In this document: positions 61,321 through 64,000 of the stretch, piece after piece | Numbering within the stretch: the first letter of the stretch is position 1 | Layout: every line of letters starts with the position of its first letter | Assembly: GCF_034675845.1 (NCBI RefSeq) | Contig: NZ_JAUCCU010000001.1 | Span: 1,860,001 to 1,924,000, forward strand | Direction: 5' to 3' | Length of the DNA stretch: 64,000 bases | DNA from: Castellaniella sp. | Lineage (GTDB): Bacteria; Pseudomonadota; Gammaproteobacteria; Burkholderiales; Burkholderiaceae_B | Notes under the pieces: generated by a model | Database searches by the model: none | Told to the model about the DNA's origin: nothing | What the model saw: the letters and a program-made list of their open reading frames with translations, nothing else | Position numbers and translations under genes: made by a program

Positions 61321-63675
61321 ATGTCTGCGATAGCAAAACGGTATTTGTCTTTTTCTGCCCTGGCGGTCATGTCGATGCTGCTGGCCGCGTGTTCTGATTC
61401 GGGCTCGTCATCGGGTGGCGAACAGCACGCATCCGCGAAACCCAACATTCTTTTTATCGTGCTGGACGATCTGGGTGTGGATCAGATGACGTCCTACGGA
61501 TATGGCGGTGCCGGCCCTGCCAAAACACCCAACATGACCGCGATTGCCCGTGCCGGGGTGCAGTTTCGCCATGCCTGGGCCATGCCGGACTGCACCCCGA
61601 CGCGGGCCTCTTTCTTCACGGGGCGCTATCCCTCCAGCACCAATGTTCTGAATGCCCTGGTGGCCACCGATTTGGCCAATTCTTCGCCATCTCCCTACGA
61701 GATGACTTTGCCGAAGCTCTTGAAAACACAAGGCTACGTCAATGCCCTGATTGGCAAGATGCACATTACCGGGTCGGACCTGAACGGTGCATTCAATCTG
61801 CCCTATGGCTACGACAGCATGTGGAAGCTGGGCTGGGATTATTTTGATGGGTTTCTCGATGGCGCCCCCTATAACATTGATACGCGGGCAGGCCTGGCAA
61901 CCTTGGGGGACGACGTCAACGGCGGTCCTTATAAATGCGGTTTTGTGCCGACGACCCGCATTGATGCGACTCATGGCGCGGATGCAGGGGCCTGCTATTT
62001 GGCCGATGGTACTTGCTCGACGCTCTCGATTGGTGGCGATGTGGTCACGCCGGGGCGCAGTTGCCTGGAACGTGGCGGGATTCTGGACCCAGGTCAATCC
62101 TGCAAGGCGACCCTGCCCAGTTATCTTGATTTCACTGCACAAAACGGTTATTACACTGGACGCTGGGTAAAAAGCACTGCCCAGGGCGGTGGCCATGTCA
62201 TTCCGGCCTCCGATCCGTCGTCACGCGGTTATCGCAGCGTTCTCGAGACCGAGCGGGCGCTGGAGTGGGCCAAGCAACAGTCTCCCAGCCAGCCTTGGAT
62301 GCTGACGGTGGGGTATTCGGCCATCCATACGCCCTTGCAGTTGCCGCCTGTGGCGTTGATTGCGGAAGATACGCCGGGCCGCAATGACAATCTGGTATGT
62401 TCACCGCTGGCCGACTCCGAAAGCACCCCCGTGCTCACGCAGGCGACCGATATCATCGATAGCCATCTCATCACGAATCTGATGGTCGAGGCGGTGGATA
62501 GAAAAATCGGCGATTTGTTGGTCGGCTTGGGGCTGGCCAGCTACCAGAACGGCGTGCTGGATTACCGGCCCGAACAAACGAATACCCTGGTGGTGGTCGT
62601 GGGGGACAACGGCACCTATGTCAACAGCGTCAAGTTCACCGCACCGGGGCGCTTCGATCCCACCCGTTCCAAGGCGACTCCTTACCAGACCGGCGTCTGG
62701 GTGCCGTTGCTGATGGCGGGGCCGATGGTCGCCTCGCCGGGCCGTGAGGTCCCGCACATGATCAGCTCGGTGGATCTATATCAACTGTTCGCGGATGTCG
62801 CCGGGGCGGACATGAACGCTGCCATTGCGCCTGACCGCCCGGTGGATGCGCAGCCGATGCTGGCTTACCTGAATAACCCCGAACAGCCTCGTATTCGTGC
62901 CACCAACTTTACGGAAATGGGGACCAATATTCGCGCGGTGGGATCGGCTGCTAGCGAATATCCCTGCGTGGTGCCTGCTGCAAACAACGTCTGCACAACC
63001 TTGTTTCCCCAAAAAGGGGTGTGTCTGGCCCAGGGGGGCATTTGGTATGGAGACAATCAATCTTCTGACACCGCGGGTGTGCCGGCCGAGGGCTACAACA
63101 ACTGCTGCCAGGTACAGGCATACCGTCTGGCACAAAATCAGGCCACGACCTTCCTGCCCACCGCCACCAAAGCCGTGACGGATGGCACCTACAAGCTGGT
63201 GCGTCAGACCCGCAATCAGTGCGATCCAACCATGGGCAGCGCATCAGACCCTAGTGCGTATGCCTATAGCCCGACCCGCTTTGAAGTCATGGACGAACTC
63301 TATCGGATCAATACGGCGGCGCCGAACCCTCTGCTGGATCGGGAGGGCAGTGAACTCATCGCCATCAGTCCGCCCCCCCTGAACACCGCCGCTCTGGACG
63401 GCGAGCAGCAGCGCGTCTACGCCAGCCTCAGTGCCGAGATGGATCAGCACGATGCGGTCGCCAGCTATAACCAGGACTATGACAGCGTCAGTTGTCCGGG
63501 CGATGGCAACCGCGATCTGGTGGTCAACCAAGCCGACCTGGATCATTGGCAAGAGCTCAGCCGCCTGAACAACGGCCAATCCAGCTGGTACGACTTCAAC
63601 CACGATGGCAAGACGGACGCGGCGGATCGGCAGATCATTCAAAACAACCTGGGCATGGTCTGCAGCAGTAGTTGA
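61321..63675 (+). CDS. Lipoprotein sulfatase with a C-terminal dockerin-like domain
   Basis: An arylsulfatase-fold enzyme of 784 residues. Signal and lipobox (LLAAC, Cys24) place it on the outer membrane or in the periplasm. The sulfatase signature is CTPTRASFFTGRYP with Cys91 to be converted to formylglycine; metal ligands lie in IVLDDLG and the later GDNGTYVNS. Around residues 190-260 and 550-620 are cysteine-rich inserts. The tail, residues 727-784, has two EF-hand-like calcium loops (DGNRDLVVNQAD and DFNHDGKTDAAD), the dockerin type I pattern. AAGGAG precedes the ATG. No maturase gene is near. Confidence 0.9.
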   Translation: MSAIAKRYLSFSALAVMSMLLAACSDSGSSSGGEQHASAKPNILFIVLDDLGVDQMTSYGYGGAGPAKTPNMTAIARAGVQFRHAWAMPDCTPTRASFFTGRYPSSTNVLNALVATDLANSSPSPYEMTLPKLLKTQGYVNALIGKMHITGSDLNGAFNLPYGYDSMWKLGWDYFDGFLDGAPYNIDTRAGLATLGDDVNGGPYKCGFVPTTRIDATHGADAGACYLADGTCSTLSIGGDVVTPGRSCLERGGILDPGQSCKATLPSYLDFTAQNGYYTGRWVKSTAQGGGHVIPASDPSSRGYRSVLETERALEWAKQQSPSQPWMLTVGYSAIHTPLQLPPVALIAEDTPGRNDNLVCSPLADSESTPVLTQATDIIDSHLITNLMVEAVDRKIGDLLVGLGLASYQNGVLDYRPEQTNTLVVVVGDNGTYVNSVKFTAPGRFDPTRSKATPYQTGVWVPLLMAGPMVASPGREVPHMISSVDLYQLFADVAGADMNAAIAPDRPVDAQPMLAYLNNPEQPRIRATNFTEMGTNIRAVGSAASEYPCVVPAANNVCTTLFPQKGVCLAQGGIWYGDNQSSDTAGVPAEGYNNCCQVQAYRLAQNQATTFLPTATKAVTDGTYKLVRQTRNQCDPTMGSASDPSAYAYSPTRFEVMDELYRINTAAPNPLLDREGSELIAISPPPLNTAALDGEQQRVYASLSAEMDQHDAVASYNQDYDSVSCPGDGNRDLVVNQADLDHWQELSRLNNGQSSWYDFNHDGKTDAADRQIIQNNLGMVCSSS

Positions 63676-63803
63676 TAAACGGTTCGACAGGCAGCTTGGC
63701 GCCATCTGGATGATGGCGCTGGGTTGCTGATGCCGAAGGATACAAGGGTGTAGTATGGTGCCAGAGTAGTCTTCGCAACCATTGAATCCAGAGGAATTGC
63801 ACT

Positions 63804-64000
63804 ATGACCGTTTCCAATGTTCAGGCTGGCACTGTTCTCAGCCTCAAGGGCAAGACGGCCCTGATCACTGGCTCTGCCAGTGGCCTGGGCAAGCGCATTG
63901 CCGAAGTCTATGCCGAGGCAGGTGCCAGCGTGGTGATTGCGGACCTCAAACTGGAAGCAGCTCAGGTCACCGCCGATGAAATCACCAAAAGTGGCGGCAA
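63804..64000 (+). CDS. 3-Hydroxybutyrate dehydrogenase, 5' part only
   Basis: A short-chain dehydrogenase whose first 65 residues lie in the window. The NAD-binding signature is TALITGSASGLGKRIAEVYAEAG, with the D-3-hydroxybutyrate dehydrogenase pattern of the acetoacetate/3-hydroxybutyrate type. GAGGAATT lies before the ATG. It would link acetoacetate, made by the homogentisate route, to the polymer pool used by phaC. The rest is outside the window, so a general SDR cannot be fully excluded. Confidence 0.8.
   Translation, partial: MTVSNVQAGTVLSLKGKTALITGSASGLGKRIAEVYAEAGASVVIADLKLEAAQVTADEITKSGG

Overview
The window looks like a chromosomal segment of a Gram-negative betaproteobacterium of the order Burkholderiales, most likely family Alcaligenaceae (Bordetella/Castellaniella/Pusillimonas type). 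Reasons: high GC and strong third-position bias; the metK, ahcY, metF methyl-cycle block with a SAH riboswitch; two lauroyl-type lipid A acyltransferases next to dapF; an ackA, MaoC-Pta, fabI, phaC polyhydroxyalkanoate cluster; and a periplasmic TRAP transporter. This is inferred from gene content, because no rRNA or other direct marker is present. No tRNA, rRNA, CRISPR array, prophage or insertion-sequence transposase was seen.

Layout. 1-2893 (minus): the 3'-truncated dapF and two LpxL/HtrB-like acyltransferases, separated by a 434-bp gap with a perfect 24-bp inverted repeat and a 16-bp tandem repeat. 2963-9105: the S-adenosylmethionine cycle, with a SAM-II-like riboswitch before metK and a SAH riboswitch before ahcY, a small membrane protein gene and metF. 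A chemoreceptor gene sits between them, and its 5' end is out of frame across a run of nine T. 9198-14030: ygfA, then lytic transglycosylase, cca and murI. 14084-17753 (minus): midA-type methyltransferase, a DEAD-box helicase with a 42-bp coding repeat, and an Lrp-type regulator. The Lrp gene is divergent from glmS across three evenly spaced palindromes. 19735-27440: LysR regulator, TRAP transporter preceded by a His-rich leader peptide, fumarylacetoacetate hydrolase, maleylacetoacetate isomerase, homogentisate dioxygenase and an IclR regulator. Together these form an uptake and degradation unit for homogentisate or a related aromatic acid.

27435-35592: cytochrome b561, PAP2 phosphatase, NCS2 purine permease, a diguanylate cyclase with duplicated sensor domains, a small FmdE-like protein and aconitase. 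35600-36162 is a repeat-rich convergent intergenic region: a strong terminator, an 8-bp microsatellite, a nested palindrome of about 220 bp and short direct repeats. 36163-51448: aldo/keto reductase, panB, LysR, rmuC, corA, DUF1275 protein, 2OG-Fe(II) oxygenase, xseB, an xseA with an extra N-terminal DUF5710 domain, a CZB zinc chemoreceptor, a secreted small protein, an RCC1-repeat protein paired with a multicopper oxidase, speG, a metalloprotease-like protein and an EamA exporter. 51593-64000: OPT transporter, ackA, maoC-pta, fabI and phaC, AlkA-type glycosylase, an exported unknown protein, a lipoprotein sulfatase with a dockerin-like tail, and the start of 3-hydroxybutyrate dehydrogenase.

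How the genes work together. The methyl-cycle genes are set to sense both SAM and SAH at the RNA level. The homogentisate enzymes yield fumarate and acetoacetate. Acetoacetate, 3-hydroxybutyrate dehydrogenase, PHA synthase and the acetyl-phosphate genes suggest carbon storage and overflow handling. No defence island or large foreign block is visible. The most unusual signals are regulatory (riboswitch pair, leader peptide, phased operators), the homopolymer frameshift, the structured repeats and several unusual domain combinations.
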